NCBI GenBank assembly: GCA_029959195.1 | Contig: CP114127.1 | Span: 248,001 to 312,000 of the forward strand | From: Dictyophora rubrovolvata | Taxonomy: Eukaryota > Basidiomycota > Agaricomycetes > Phallales > Phallaceae | Direction: 5' to 3' | Length of the DNA stretch: 64,000 nucleotides | Part shown: in pieces, positions 1-13,311 of the stretch | Layout of the letters: each line of letters starts with the position of its first letter | Position numbering within the stretch: position 1 is the stretch's first letter | Program-made: the position numbers and the translations under genes | The notes under the pieces: model-generated | Database searches by the model: none | Told to the model about the DNA's origin: nothing | The model's input: only the letters and a program-made list of their open reading frames with translations

Positions 1-252
1 CCCATTCTCATCAGAGCCATGGCCTAGGCCCTGGCTAAAAGTCCGGGACTGGTGCGTATCCGTGCCCAGTCCATGAACCGAAGGCCGCATGTGGCCTTCA
101 CCATTTCTCATAGTATATAGTTAGTAGCCCTAGAGGAGGGATCCCTAAGTTTGTTCTCTTAGGATCCCCTCCCTCTAGGTGAGTTAGTATTATTCCTAGA
201 ATATATTTTGCTTAGGATCCTCTCCCTCTAGTCTGAGTGAGTAGCCCTGACA
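1..252 (+). mobile_element. Partial LTR, family A (cut by window edge)
   Basis: This segment matches the 3' 250 bases of the LTRs at 29416-29821 and 31658-32065, including the repeated GGATCCCCTCCCTCTAG-like motif and the terminal CCCTGACA. The left part lies outside the window, so it cannot be told whether this is a solo LTR or the end of a longer element. No internal coding region follows it to the right. It is an LTR-retrotransposon fossil; superfamily not assigned. Confidence 0.85.
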
Positions 253-1044
253 TGTGTGGCTCTGACATGGACATCACAAACACTCATCCTTTGAAAAAAT
301 GACATCACTGCTGCAAAGATCCGGCTGCTTTATCACTACTCAAACACAATGTCTTCTCGCCTTGCATGTATAAAAAAGCAATCCCCATGCTGATGAATAT
401 TACTGGTCTTCATGGAGAGATTGTTTTCACTTGCAAGTCATTTTTTTACTGTGTCATAGTCTAACAGGGATCAACATCAGCAATGCGCTTCAAAGACAAC
501 TTCTTCAGAGTGCAAGTTAAAATTCCAACTTACATGGACAGTTCTACATATATGTACCTTGAACTGAGGCCAAATCCTGATGATAATAGTATTATTATTA
601 TTGCACTGTGTAATCTCATATAATCATTTACAGAATAAGAATGTACCCTATCAACTACAAACCAGTCAACGCTTACTGCCTTATGGTTAGGGTTAGCTCT
701 ACACACTGCCCAAAAAAAGTAGCCCAGCCACCCCAGAGGGGGTAGACCAGGACGGGAAAATATTGAGACAGTGCATGCAGCATTTACCACATACAAACCA
801 CAAGCTTCGACTGAGGACAATTTGTCGCCGTGCTATGGCCGACTCCCATGGCCCGCGAGCACAAAACATGAAGGCACCCGCGCCATCAAGGTAAGTATGA
901 GGGTAAGCCATGTTAGTGACGAGCTTTTATATGGTTCTGAGTGGTTGTGCACGGACCATGTTTGTAAGCGAAGGTACCTGTCTAAATTGGCCACGACGCT
1001 TTATGTAAGAGATAAGATATGTAAGATAAGATCATGTTTATTCT
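253..1044. other. Intergenic, no gene seen
   Basis: Only short overlapping reading frames occur here, none with a recognisable domain or a consistent set of introns. The lactonase gene on the minus strand ends at 1045. Nothing further is supportable. Confidence 0.5.
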
Positions 1045-2838
1045 TTATTTGAGCTCAATAAGCGAAGATGAAGCTGCCAATTTAACTAAAAAGATCTTCG
1101 TTTCAGATAAGACAATCATCCTTCCTGGTTCTGCGAATACGTGGTTGGCGCTGAACATGCCAGTGAATATTTTGCCCAAAAGCACTCCTTGTGGATTAAA
1201 GACCTTAAAAAACGATGATCATTGATACAAGTTCGAACTCAAAACAGTAATAAAAAAGCACCTGGACTCCATCACGGCTAGAAACATAAACGTTACCCTT
1301 TGAGTCCGTTGAGATACCATCTGGTACGCCGGTATCAATCCAAGTTAGCACACGTCTGTTCAGGAATGTTTGGCTGAGAGGGTCTACATCGAAAGCATAT
1401 CTAATATTTGATTAATTTGATTACTCAGTATATCATGAAGCTTGAACAGATGACGTACACCATTGCTGGTAAAGTTGTGTCGTAGCCGCCTCTAACATTG
1501 GCAGCACCACTATCCCCACTGTAAAACGCGACCATTGTCAACTTTGTCAACTTCAAAGCACGATCGATCTGCTCACATATACGCGGAGCGACCATCCGGT
1601 GAGAATGCGATACCGTTACATTTGTCAAATCCATCTGCTGCAACACGTACTTCGCCCGTTTGGGGGTCCAAGCGATAGACTTGACTGGGAAGCTGAAGAA
1701 GTAGTAATGGCTGTTAGAGAATCAAACGCTTGGTCGCAGAGAAAGAACAGACTTGTGGTTCGGGCCTGAAATGGTTTATAAAGCCATATCTATAAATTTA
1801 TATGTGCGATGAGACTTGAAGAAAAATAGCCTGACAAAGGTCACTAACACCGTGTCCGTGAAAAAAATAGCGCCGCTTTTGGGGTGTATTTTTACATCAT
1901 TTAGTGAATTAAATTGGCGTCCGTGGATATTATCCAAGATTGTTGTGGAATTGTACGGTGGGCGTGGATTGACTAAGGCTACATGAGGTGGTAAATGTGC
2001 TCGTCCGGAGCCTACTAGTAAGATGTTTTTCCCATATGGTGTCCCGCCATTGACCATTTGTACCGGCGGATCAACGGGTACCTAAAAATCATAAATACAT
2101 GACCGTATTTCTTTTGATAAAAATCAATCACCTCCTCGAATGGAATATTGAGGTCCTTTGATTGGTCAAAGTCGATGCCCTTGAGCTTGATGCGAAAGAC
2201 CCGATTATTGTGCGTCCAGTTGCTCATTCCAAGAGGACCCTAGACTCAGTTTTAGTGAAATGATCCAGACTAAAATCCCAATTTAAAGTTTTACTCCATT
2301 GTTACTCGAGAAAAAAAGCTGCTGCTCAATGGGATCGTACACTGGAGCCTTTAGTGTGGAATGTCAAGACATGATTCGGAGACCGCAGTGAACTCACTCG
2401 TACTTCATGTGCAAAAGCATAATCATCACGCCTGGAAATAAGGCGAACTGAAGGGTTTGGACCCAGAATGTCAAGGAAAGCAGGGTTCCATATTTGAAAA
2501 TGGGGTGTAGGTGCGTCGAAGGGATTGAACGCTGTTGTAACATTACGAAATGACCCATCTTCACCTAGCACATTATAGTGTCGAGGATCAATCAACTTCA
2601 ACGATCGTCAAACCATTTCTAATTTGAAAGAAAAGTTGTTTCAACGCACAATTGATTGCGGTGGAATTGGTCTACTCGGTTGGGTGAATGATACCCATTG
2701 TTTGACTGACTCAGAATCTCCCCATGCATAGACTAGGTAACCTGAAATACCGAAAGAAAACAGCAAAACTACAATATGATACAAAGAACTTGGCTGTCGT
2801 TGCGTTTCACGGGGATGAGGTGACTTGGGAGCGGCCAT
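1045..2838 (-). CDS. SMP-30/gluconolactonase (lactonohydrolase)-like membrane-anchored protein
   Basis: A multi-exon gene for a beta-propeller hydrolase of the SMP-30/gluconolactonase/lactonohydrolase family, which opens lactone rings using a bound divalent metal. The start at 2838 gives a basic N-terminus followed by one hydrophobic segment (VVLLFSFGISGYLVYAW), so the protein is probably membrane-anchored and faces the secretory lumen or outside. Propeller signatures follow in order: HYNVLGEDGSF, FNSLNDVKIHPKSGAIFFTD, CNGIAFSPDGRSAY, then DGISTDSKGNVYVSS and a C-terminal LSETKIFLVKLA. Introns are short GT-AG; one at about 1590 with donor GTGAGC joins RSAY to IGDSGAAN, the expected TDTGA position, so the apparent stop there is intronic. 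The frame ends at TAA 1045-1047. It looks intact. An upstream in-frame Met at 2931 is possible but less likely. The natural substrate cannot be told. Confidence 0.8.
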
Positions 2839-4007
2839 TACTGTTCCCGGTCTCACACACACAACTCGCGAACCGGAGATATCGATCGCGGTAGAGGCGT
2901 CTATTACATAAACCGCCTCGTAAGCGAGCACACTTCTTCCGTCTTTACCCCAAGTCTTTGCTACTGGTCGCCACTGGGCACGCTTATGATATTTTGGGGG
3001 AACTATTTGGATATTATGGAGTTCCTGTCATTAAACACCATTGTCACCGCAGCAATACCAAAGTCCTCCTGAAAGATCTAAATGTCGACCTCTTGGAACC
3101 CATGCGTGCAGTGTTATATCGCTTCTGTTCTTCTGGATCTCGAAGAACTTACATATGTAGGTCTGACCACTCGAAACACTACAAACTGATAATGCAAGTT
3201 TCATAAAAAAATCCCGGCCTCCGGACTAATGCAGTGGGCACATTGTGCATCTCGCCGAACCAGGTGTTCTTCCTTTTCGTATCACGTATCCAAGCCATCT
3301 GGCAAAAAGTCTAACTCTATTCCGAAATTCATACGAATCAAACGGGCTCCAATATTAAGAAAGCCTGGTTGGCTGTTGATCCCTAACGACGCTTTTCGTC
3401 GTCAAATCATAGGACTCCACCAGTGGAGAAATAGCACACAACTGTCATAACTGTGCAACATCAATTGGATAGATATCAACGCAGTGATCTTGATGTCGGC
3501 CGCTCCCTTAATTATCTTCCTTGTTTGTGTGATAGATGTCCTTCGTTTCCGCCTTGACATGGCTTGGCTTCTAGAAAGGATGATATGAAACTTTTGATGC
3601 TGCGAACAGGAGCTTACACGTGCATCCGGAGCAAAAGTTTTACGTCAAACGTTCAGCTTGTCGCGGTTGCAATTTCATATTCGCTCTAGTCTGTTCCAAC
3701 ATAATGTGCTGGTCTTATTGTTATTTATTATAGTCATCACGCATAATAATATGCATAACATACGCGTTAGCGCGTAATTGTTTTCCAACATTCCAACATC
3801 AATATCAACATCAGGACTAATGTCTTAACGACAGTTTATATTATGTTTCCTCAAACCTTATTCACTCTTTGTGTTTGTGGTCCTTAATATAGGTATATTC
3901 AGTTCAGTTCATATAAACGTACAACATACATCAAGTCATCTTTCTTGTAGCTCAGATCAGATCCTCCTATCTTTCTGAACTAACACCCAAACCCCGCTAC
4001 TCAAAGC
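2839..4007. other. Intergenic, no gene supported
   Basis: Short reading frames at 2958-3206 and 3229-3450 (+) and a hydrophobic stretch near 3492 show no domain and no coherent splice pattern. This stretch probably carries the promoter of the lactonase gene on its left side and the 3' flank of the glycosyltransferase gene on its right. Nothing else is seen. Confidence 0.45.
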
Positions 4008-6534
4008 CTATCGCTCATCGTAGTCACAGATAACGAACCTTCGTATGAATCGTTTCGCAGTTTCATGACTAACGCCCCCATCCATCCACGCCGCTCTGAG
4101 ACGTTCACTCATCTTCATCGCATTCTCTTTTTTACGCTGACCGTCCGGCCCACGTGCACGAGCCAACACGTCAATGAACTCAGCCCGGACCATCTCCTGC
4201 GATGCAGTAGCAATGGTAGGAGAGGGATTGCTATCCTTCATCATATGTTGCGTATGGTCGTAATCATGAGAAGACACATCCGTATGGTAGCGACGTTCAT
4301 TGTGTGGCGGTTCGTAGGGCGGCAATTCAAAAGAGAGAGGCGATATGGGCGAGAGTAATTCGGAAGGTGTGATGGGTGGAGGGATGGTTAGTCGCGGAGG
4401 ATAAGAGGCTGATGGTCTTGTCAGGGGGGATACAGAAGGTGATGACGATGTGGATAGCGATGATGAGTATGGATCCATTGTTTTCGAGGAAGAGAAGCAT
4501 GATAATGATGAATGGGTGTGCCTGTACATTCGTCTTCGCCCAAGACCGGTTCGGACTTGCACAAGTTCATAGCCGCAGTCTAGCACGGTAGATACGTATA
4601 AAGCGTTGGCAGGTTGATCTGCTTCCTGTGGCCAACATATTCTGATAACATCGTCAGAAGATTCAGTCATAAATAGTGTAATAAGCAACATACAAAGGCA
4701 CGCCTTGGTATAACGCTTCCAATACGCTGTTAGCCCCACAATGCGTGATGAACCAGCCGGTAGCCTATGGAAGCGTCTTAGACTTATGGTGCTGAATGTA
4801 GAATTGCGCAAGTGTTTTTACCTCATGTTCTAAGACGACACTTTGTTGAACCCATTCAAGCAAAAGTCCAATTTGCGAATCGACCAGTCTTGTAGTCAAA
4901 TCGTTAGGGATAGCAAACCCTCCAGATGAAGCGTATGAAAAGATCTTTACGAGAAAAGTCAATAGCTGATCACCGAGATGACAGGATGTAACGCGTACAA
5001 AGGGTATGTCTAGGTCCAGTAAAGTATGAATCAACTCCCAGACATGCGCGCTTTCTTTAGGCCAGAAAACGCTGCCAAAGGAAATCTAGAAACACATGAG
5101 AAAAAAACCTTTCGTCGAGTTTGACAAGATTCGACATACATATATCAACGAATGCCGCCCGTGTTGTTCTAACGCCAGATCAAGCAATCGACGTACTTTC
5201 ATGTCATTGGAAGACGTAGGATGGCTAATTGATGACGCCAAAGGATTGACAGATACGGACTTCAACATATCGCCGCCGGTGGATTTCATAACTTTAGAAA
5301 GGTATAGTCGTTCTTCTTCGTCTTCTATGAACCCTGTTCCTTTTCCTCCGATCTTCCAATCGCCCGTTGTTCCAACTCCAACTGCGAAATACTCTTTGCC
5401 CTCCTCGTAAAACCAATCATGTACGGCTCGCGTGCTTTCCGGCTCATAAGATTCACATGATAGGGATAGTGCACCAGATGCAAGACTGAGTGATGAATAA
5501 CCTGATTTGGCAATGTTAATTGGATATTCCTTCGTATTAAACACTTCAGGGAATACCTTTTTGGATGCACCAGGGTATGCGGGATGGAGCTCTCGGTTCC
5601 TGTGGATGCCATTCATGGTCGTAGTGAGGTGGTAGGCCGGGTATGTGCACGAGTTTGTTCGAGCATTTTCGATAAACCTGACATTATGGAATGCCGTAAG
5701 CGAAACCACCCAGCAGGGAAGAAAAACCACAGTTTCAGCCATACCTCTCCAGAACAGTCCTCTCCTCTTCGATTCCCACCGCAAGCTTGAACATAGTCCT
5801 CAATTTTCATGGCTAAATCTCCGACACCGCCTCTAGATTCATCCCCAAACAGGCGAATGAGAGATGAAGCTGGAGTTGCGACCCACACGAGGATTGGAAC
5901 ACTGCTTCCAGTTATGGAATACGTAACATTTGTAGCGAAGTGAGAGCAGATCTGAGCATAAATTTGAAATTGCTTCGAGAAACTGAGTTGATGACTCTTC
6001 TTACATCAGTGATAACAAGGGTTGGCTTAATGCTCCATGCAGGATGTATAGTTCCGGTCCAGGCGCATGTCACGGGCCGACAGTGTAACATGTCGATGTA
6101 CATTTGCTGATAGGTCTGGGCAATAGTTCCCATAGAAAAAACGTGCTCCTGCACGGAAGGCACGAGTGACCCTAGTCCGATGACCCTAAATGAAAAGGCA
6201 TAATAAGCTTCTTTTTGATTCCAATTATCGGGATTTCATTGAGTGCAGGAAATGCTTTCTCACCGAACAAATTTAGATTTCTCTTGGGCAGAGGACTCCA
6301 GAAAGTACTGTGCAAACTCTACTTGGACTCGAGATACGTTGTCGCCAGCAATAAGGAAAGTTATGTAAACAGGATGTAAATGTAGTATACGTGCTATGAA
6401 TGCACAAAGAGGACGGACATGACCCCTAAGGGAATCAAATAAAGTACGTGTTAGCGTACGTTAGAATGGTGAGGGGGGATGGAGACGCACCATGCGGGAA
6501 TGGGCATGACAACCAAATGAGCAATAGGATGCAT
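4008..6534 (-). CDS. UDP-glycosyltransferase family protein
   Basis: A multi-exon gene for a GT1-type UDP-glycosyltransferase, which moves a sugar from a UDP-sugar to a small lipophilic acceptor. The start at 6534 gives MHPIAHLVVMPIPAW then GHVRPLCAFIARIL; the GH after the first beta strand is where the catalytic His of GT1 enzymes sits. The C-terminal donor-binding part has ISFGSVFWP, then WFITHCGANSVLEAL, then WPQEADQPANALY, a fungal form of the PSPG box (about 4560-4790). The last 70 residues (ARGPDGQRKKENAMKMSERL, then a Trp-rich helix) match the usual tail of agaricomycete UGTs. A Ser/Pro-rich linker lies before it. Introns are 40-60 nt with GT-AG ends, for example 4627-4690 and 4765-4825. 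The gene looks intact. The acceptor is unknown. Confidence 0.85.
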
Positions 6535-9107
6535 TTTTGCAGAGACGAAAATGGTATTCGATAAGAGAAGAGCGGTCTTCTTAAATAATTAATCTGCGGA
6601 TGTGTATCGGGTTGGTTTTATTCGTTTCCGTATCCCGCCTTCCCATGTTACATGGGGACCGGGAATTGAAACAAAGACGAAAAGGGAATACTGAAGCCGG
6701 AGCGTCTTCTAGTCGAGAAACCGTATGACCCCATACAACAAAAAAGAGCGAGCGAAAATTCATGAAAACTTCCGGAAAAATGTCGAGCGTGGGCGTTGGA
6801 GGGAACTGCTTGCACCGTCATCTCGGCCGCGGCGGATTTAGGAGATATCATGTCCGACGTGAGAATGGGAACCGAGAAGTTTCCAGGAGCGAAACTGCCT
6901 AGAAGGAATTATGAGAAATGTCCGGATTTATCAAAGAAATGTTAAGGGTAGTAGGACCGGATGAGGAGAGACCGTAGAATTTAGACGCCTGATCCGCCTC
7001 CCGTAATGTGGGTGCTTATGAAGCGTAAGGCCGCATAAGGACTGAGTCTGGATCTTGCCGGGCTTTGCCAGTCCGGATGAATTGAGCTGGGACAAGCCAA
7101 TGCTGCACATCGATGCAGACATCAACAGAGAACGATAATTTAATATGATGTCTGAGCTGTCAGCGCTCCGCTTAGGAATATAGGCATTCATCAAACTAGA
7201 AGTTACGGAAATCGTAAATTAAACTGGCAACTTTGCCATAACGAATATTGATGTAAAGTTGTTTGCTGTCCTTTTTTTTGTGTTTATTGTCGCATTATAA
7301 ATTACAAACGGTGTCCCCGGCGATATATGTAAATGCATACGTAAATATAATTCAATTAATTTCATAACCCGATTGTTGCTTAATGCATGCTCAGGCAACA
7401 TGTCGGACCACTGCGGTGGCTATCATATCAGCCGCAGGGTGTATTCACGAGGTCTGGCGGTAAGTGGCGCCTTCTATGTCAGCATTCCTTTATAAATAAA
7501 GAGCTCAAATTTATCACAGGACAGAGACTCAGGCGAAAAGGTTGTTTTGGGATAAACCATTGCTCCTAAATCAGACTTTCTTCCAGAGTAGGTACCGTAG
7601 TTCGGAGATTTGTTGTGAACTATGTATAGATCTTGAAAGGAAAACAGCGCATTAGCGCTATGGATTTAGAGAAAGGGAGAAACTAACCATATATGTGTTC
7701 GGTATGATTTTGGACCTCGAGAAAATATGATTTAGCGGGGGTGAATAAATGACGGTTCGAGAGAACTATCAACGTGGCACAAGCTCTGAAACACCTTTGG
7801 CTGCACAGAATGAATCAAATCAAATCAACTTCACCCATGAAATTTTGAAGGCCTTGGCCGGCTTGTCTATGTCACGCATCACCCATTCACAGGTAGTAAA
7901 TTCATGCCATGCCCTAAAGTCGGTCAGTGCTTTCGAATATTTACTTACTTCGAGGAACATGTGCACACTCGCGGGTTGTGTAACTGACTTTCGGATGAGA
8001 TATTAAGTCTCTTAACGATGGTGAATGAGCATTGCCAATGGCAAATTTGGGAGCAATTTTCAGCACACGAAGTACACCTTCAAAAGGCCCAGTTGCATCT
8101 GAAGAAGTGGGCGCTCGAATTATTAGACATTGCTTGATAACAACGAGCTTACCTTGGGAAAGCAAACAGTTTACTCATTAATCATTAAAAGCTCTACTGT
8201 GACTTCATTGATATCCCGGCCAACACTTCCTAGCAAGACTAGGCGTTGTTGGGTTGTCTCAACAGCCGGTCGAGATAAAATTCTAACCCGAGGATAGACG
8301 CCACAATTCTGGTAATTCCGGTGGAAAATGCATGGAGCCTATAAATATTCTGACGGAAAGCAAGACCACAGACGATATATGAATGATGGATCATTGACTT
8401 CAGCCACCTATCACATCTTCCTCCGGCGTTTTTAAGTTTTTGATACATAATCAAACGTCGCAAATGCCTTCTTAAAGCTAACGTTATGATAATAACTGGA
8501 AGTCGATCGTTTGCAGTATGCTGAGACCTTCCGACTCGATAACTTGCGCAGACTTGAGTAGCAATGAATCTGACAATGCTGGGTGAAGAAAAAGCAATAT
8601 AAAGAGCGATGATTAATTACCGGTGTGGGGTGGACACGAGATGAGATACTCTCTCTACCTCCTGCCGAAAATGATTACTACTCCAGGAAGTTTCTTCCGA
8701 TTCCCGGAATAACCTCCGAAAGGAAATGGATAACTCGTAGACTAAAGTGCTTATTGCACAAGGATCTCCTAAAGAGTTTGATAAGGAACCGTTCCCCACG
8801 AGCGTTATGACAGAGATGGTTGAAGGAGTTCAGCCTTACCTTCAAACCAGCCCCAAAAATATTTGGTTAAGGCGCTAATACTTTACAGGCAAAAGAACTT
8901 ACCTATTTGAGTCTTGACTCGTGCGTGAAGCGTAACGCGTAAATGACGAGCCACGACGGTGCAGTTTCGTCTTTTTTGATGTTGCTCGTTGGTTCAAGGT
9001 TGGTCGTTGGCAAGTCGCTGGTCGAATGTCATTAACGTCCGTCGTTCATCGTTCGGCATCGCTGGGAAAGTCACGTGTAACGGCGCCGCTGTTTGCCGAG
9101 AGGTGGC
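6535..9107. other. Long intergenic stretch, no gene supported
   Basis: Reading frames here are short (under 90 codons) and overlap on both strands. Two minus-strand stretches near 7950-8160 and 8620-8800 read as mildly protein-like but show no motif, start or splice pattern I can defend. They could be remnants of an older gene. The right end (about 8930-9100) is rich in short GTCGTTGG-like repeats and ends at the target duplication of the transposon that starts at 9117. Confidence 0.4.
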
Positions 9108-9116
9108 GAAAACTTT

Positions 9117-9576
9117 GAGTGATCAGTCGATTGTTCAGATCGATATCTCAGATCCAGCCGCTTAGGTGCATGGACCCCAGTCACGTAGTGTAATTTATAC
9201 TTTTTGTAAATATATAGGCTAGTGTTATTTTTTTCGCCTAAAGTTCGCCTAAAGCTGGATGAAGTAAGCCAAAAAGTAAAAAGGTTTGAGCGTCTTTCCA
9301 GAAATATAGCGGCAACAGGATTCGAACCAAGGGGGTTAAAAAAATCACAATTGCACGGGGTATGACCACTAAGGCATGCGATCACACTTTAGTTCCCTAC
9401 ATTTCAAACGCTATGAAAGTTATCTACTGAAACAATGCTACTGAGTTTTTGACACTAAAACCACGTCGAACGCGACATCTGCATTAATGAGTGTATTTAA
9501 GTAAAGTCCGGAAATTTTAGACCTGTATTAATCAATTGTATGAATTAAAAGTTGGGATAAAATCCAAAGGGTATGG
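9117..9576 (+). repeat. MULE-1 left terminal inverted repeat
   Basis: This 460-bp repeat is an inverted copy of 14465-14884. Similarity runs the whole way with small indels. The strongest block is near the tip: 55 bases with one mismatch, reading GGCTGGATCTGAGATATCGA in its centre when read outward, at about 9126-9180. The inner end overlaps the last codons of the transposase gene. A tRNA-like segment with a B-box-like GGTTCGAATCC lies within it (about 9310-9390, minus strand). Confidence 0.9.
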
Positions 9577-12500
9577 ATTCATGTGCAGAAGGTGGAGGTG
9601 CCGCTGAGAATCCGTTGGAAGGACCTGGCATGAATAATTCGAATTCATCTGTAATATATGTCTAAAAAGTGTTGGAATATTTTAAGATTAGACAAAGAAA
9701 GAAAAAAACCTTTATTGAAGCTTGTTGCAGCCCGGTGGGCAGCACTGAACCTGAACCCTGAGGTATGAGTTGGCTCAATCGCTCGTTCACATCTTTGAGG
9801 TCTTCTGTAAACTTCTTCAGTCGTTTACATTCTCTTTCAGACTTGTTATTTTCACTAGAGCGTTTGAGAGAATTCGCCACTGAGTCTATGGAGGCCTGAA
9901 CCTGTTTGGTCTTCTCCAGCAGTTTCGAAATTTCTGCGTCCTTTCCTTGTACAATCTTCTGCTGGGACGAAGCTAAACATTTTCAGAATATAGAAAAATA
10001 AAGTAACAAATAAAATATTACATTTCACTCTTATCCCTCTTAATAGCCTTTGAAAATGGGTTGAGCTCCGGTCGCGCGGCTGAATAGAATCATTAATCAA
10101 GAACTTCAGATTTCCAAGGGCTCGCGAGTCGAATTGCAGGCCGCGCATAATCCCAGCGAGCAGAGTAAGCATAGTCCCATCTCTGTTGATATTTCTATGG
10201 GCTTGTTCATTACCGTTTGTAGTTGAAAATGCCGCTCTCCAGCTATTCAACGGTATTCTGCTTTCAGGCCAGTATATTGCCGCTAAAGGATAAAACCCTT
10301 CAACGGGTTGCTTATCCTTCAACCAATCTAATAAATATTGTTAGTAACTGATAAACAAACATCACAGAACCCTACTTACCAACGGCTTTTTTCCCACCAG
10401 AGCAAATATAAGCTAGCATTGCGCTAAAATCTGGTAAAGGCTCTGCACTGGCTAAACTCATCATTGCAGAGAGTATAGACTCATCGACATGTCCTCTGAG
10501 CTTTGAAACATTGCGTGAGTAGTGTGCAAGGCAATACCGATAAAAACGTGTCAGGTGCTCTCTTGGACTGAGCGCATATAAGGGTCGCGTCCATTCGATT
10601 GAACAGTACCCATGTATGTTCTTGGATATTTCTTGACAATACAGTCCCAATCCTTTCCAGAAAAAAGATGTCAGATACATAGTAACAAAATTTGTTCCAA
10701 ACTCACCCAGAGCTTGACCGCGGTGTCCGTCGGCTGTGACAGTATCAACTCCATACCCGTGAATATGTCGGAATCGGATGGCTTGGCCAGTGTCAGCCTC
10801 GACGATAGTGAATATAAGCTTGAATAGTTGATAATGAGCGATTGCACTCTCTGAAGTCGTAATAGCTCGCGCAACGACCACAGCTATAGTAAAAAAATAT
10901 GAGTAAACATAGAGCATAATTTGTTTACTATGATAGTTCTTACAGCGGTCATACTCTGAAAACCAAGCCTCCATCTCAAATTCTTGCCAATTTTGGAGAC
11001 GTTTGAAGGAAGTGTCGATGGTTAACCGTGACGCTCCAAGTAAAAGCTCACTCATTTGTTGAAACATGCAGATAATAATAGTGAAGCTTCCCTCCTTGGA
11101 ATCACTGTATGTTTCGATGTGTCGAAGGTACCGCTTATCGGTGGGTAATTTTAAGTGTTCTTCTAACAAATATTTGGCACCTAAGATTTAAGTAAATAAA
11201 AGCTCAGATGTGTATACGATGCGGGTGCCTACCTTGCAGCCCAGTACCCGCCGGGTACTTCTCGTCTCGTAAGTTGTCAATTAATCGCGCAGCGTGATCG
11301 TAATTAGCTAAGGAAGGATGGAGATCACCAAGGCCTGGGTCCTGATGATTCTTCCACTCTAATATATCCCGCAAATTTTGCATAAATGAGTGATCCAGCA
11401 AAATGCGGCGGGGTGTGGCATCAGCCAATCTCCAGTCAAGCGGTGTGAGTAAGGATTCGAAAATTGCACGTATTGTTGCAGGAGTTTTTGTAGGCTGTGG
11501 CAGGGTATGTGAGTGTGGGTTTGTCGAAACGATCACAACAAATGGACACTGGTGGAGGTCGTTTGGCGTGAACATGTCAAAACGAGTGGAACAGTCTTCT
11601 GTTGGGATCATTTCACCGCGTTGTAAGATACCCTGGGAATCCCGATGCCAATGGGCTATCATCGCCATTAGCATACAAAGGGTGGAAAATATTTTTATTT
11701 TCAACTCACGACAAAGTCCTTTCTGTGCCCGCGTGACAACTGTAATATTGCAAGGTAGCAACGGACCATAGCCTTCGTCCGCCGCCCTACATTCGAACTC
11801 CCATATCTTCCTGGTGTTGGCCGTGAAGAGTGCAACAAGGTAGTCGATGTTGTACTCGCCAAGATTTCGAAGCCGCAGATGGTTGCGCCTCCCTTTCGAA
11901 TAGTGTTCACAACTTAATGCAGTTTTTAGTGCTAAGTTACACGTATTATGTATCTTAAAATGCTCACCGAATAAATAAATGGCCATATATATCACTGCAG
12001 ATTATCAGTTCTCCTCTACACTTTTGATTTTTGTGTGGCGAACGACAATCTTTTTTCACAAGAACAAGATTGTCCGGCATTGGATTGACAATCTGGGATT
12101 CACTGTCGCTATCTGGGTCTTCGTCCAGACATTCGGGATGAAGGCTGGAAAATGAGCATCCGTGGTCCTGCAACGCACAATAAAAACCGAGTGTCTTCAT
12201 AAAAACTTCGCCCCAGGTATCATATACCATTGAGGTGAAGGGCCCTCCGTTACCCGTTGGATTGAAAGAGCATTTTTTTGTAGAGCCGCCTAATTCCCAG
12301 AATATTAGTGAGTGAGTTCAGTTATAAATTCAGAATCACTTACATGTATAATGCGTTTTCTCACATTTAACAGGCATTCCTGTATCTTTGTTGCGAAGTA
12401 AAAAGCACGTAACATCTTTTGTTCCATTGTGCCTACCACCGGTGAGCGAATATTGAAGGTTATCTTTTGGGTGAACAAAATTGTCAGGATCTACGTGAAA

Positions 12501-12758
12501 TATGTGTGCAATAGCTACGCCCATTTGAGCCCCAGAGACTGGTGTTTCGACTATCGCGCCGGGTAAATGCTTTACAACGGCATCGACATATGTTTTCCGT
12601 GTTACTCGCCCCGATCCAAGCAGACATTGGACTGGCGTGAAGAAAACAGGAGGTGGTGAGACATAGGAATTGCAGAGAAAAGACGAATTAACAGAAACAT
12701 TAAAAGTAGAAATTTCAACGAGTGAAGGACAAAGAAAATCAGAGGGATGAGGTGACAT
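9545..12758 (-). CDS. MULE-1 transposase (DDE type, C-terminal coiled coil)
   Basis: A gene of about ten exons encoding a DDE transposase of an agaricomycete Mutator-like family. The N-terminal part has a Cys/His set (TCFLLRNKDTGMPVKCEKTH, then KKCSFNPTG) that could bind zinc. The catalytic order fits Mutator-like enzymes: first Asp in LTIDTSFKRL (about 11010-11035), second Asp in VTADGHRGQALG (about 10715-10750), a C-x2-H in CLAHYSRNV, and Glu in TTNGNEQAHRN (about 10190-10220). A basic coiled-coil region (about 9780-9960) follows. Splicing out a GT-AG intron at about 9662-9710 extends the C-terminus to FGFYPNF and stop TAA 9545-9547, inside the left TIR. Introns are consistent and I see no clear break, so it may be functional. 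Start 12758 is the best Met but not certain. Confidence 0.8.
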
Positions 12759-13311
12759 AAGGAAAGGAATGTTGGACTTTGGTAAGACGTCGAAATTCAG
12801 GGAAAAACGTCAAGGACTTTAGGCAAAAAAGTCGAGGTTTTTAAGCAAAAAACGTGTCGTATTTTTCTTTGTTTGTTTGCAAAGGCATATAACGGCTAAC
12901 TAATTCATTTCTTCAAGTTTCTGTGCGCTGGGGTAACGCGGAGCACATGACTCTGTCTCCCTATTGCATATAAGACCGCCGCAATTGGTTGGCTCAAAAA
13001 TAAAGAGATGACGAAGCTCTAAAAATTGGAGGTAGATAATTAATAATTTCTTTTTTTGGTATTTTTCTTCTCCGTTGACTCAAATGATCCTCCGGGATGG
13101 GGCGTCCCCAGTGTTTTTTGAGTGTGAAAAAACATAAATTATCGTTTGATTTTCACTCAATTTATTTACCTCGTGTTTTATGAATAGGACCCTGTCTTTA
13201 TTTATTTCTTCCCGAGACAATTTGAGGGCATATATAAGGTGGGCATGGGCACCGCAGCTAACTCAGCACTTCATCCTCATTCCCATTCTCCACAATCCTT
13301 TCTCATTGACA
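12759..13311. promoter_or_regulatory. Divergent promoter region inside MULE-1
   Basis: This 553-bp stretch separates the two divergent genes of MULE-1 and must hold both promoters. A TATATAA box lies at 13231-13237 on the plus strand, about 75 bases before the accessory gene start at 13312, followed by a pyrimidine-rich leader. On the other side (12760-12880) there are repeats of the type AAGTCGAGG and AAAAACGTC, which could be binding sites for the transposase or a host factor; that is inference. Confidence 0.55.

Noticed and set aside
2958-3450. Two short plus-strand proteins
   Set aside because: No recognisable domain and no supporting introns; likely chance frames.
9305-9392. tRNA gene on the minus strand
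   Set aside because: The B-box-like motif is good, but acceptor and T-arm stems do not pair and the partner copy in the other TIR has drifted.
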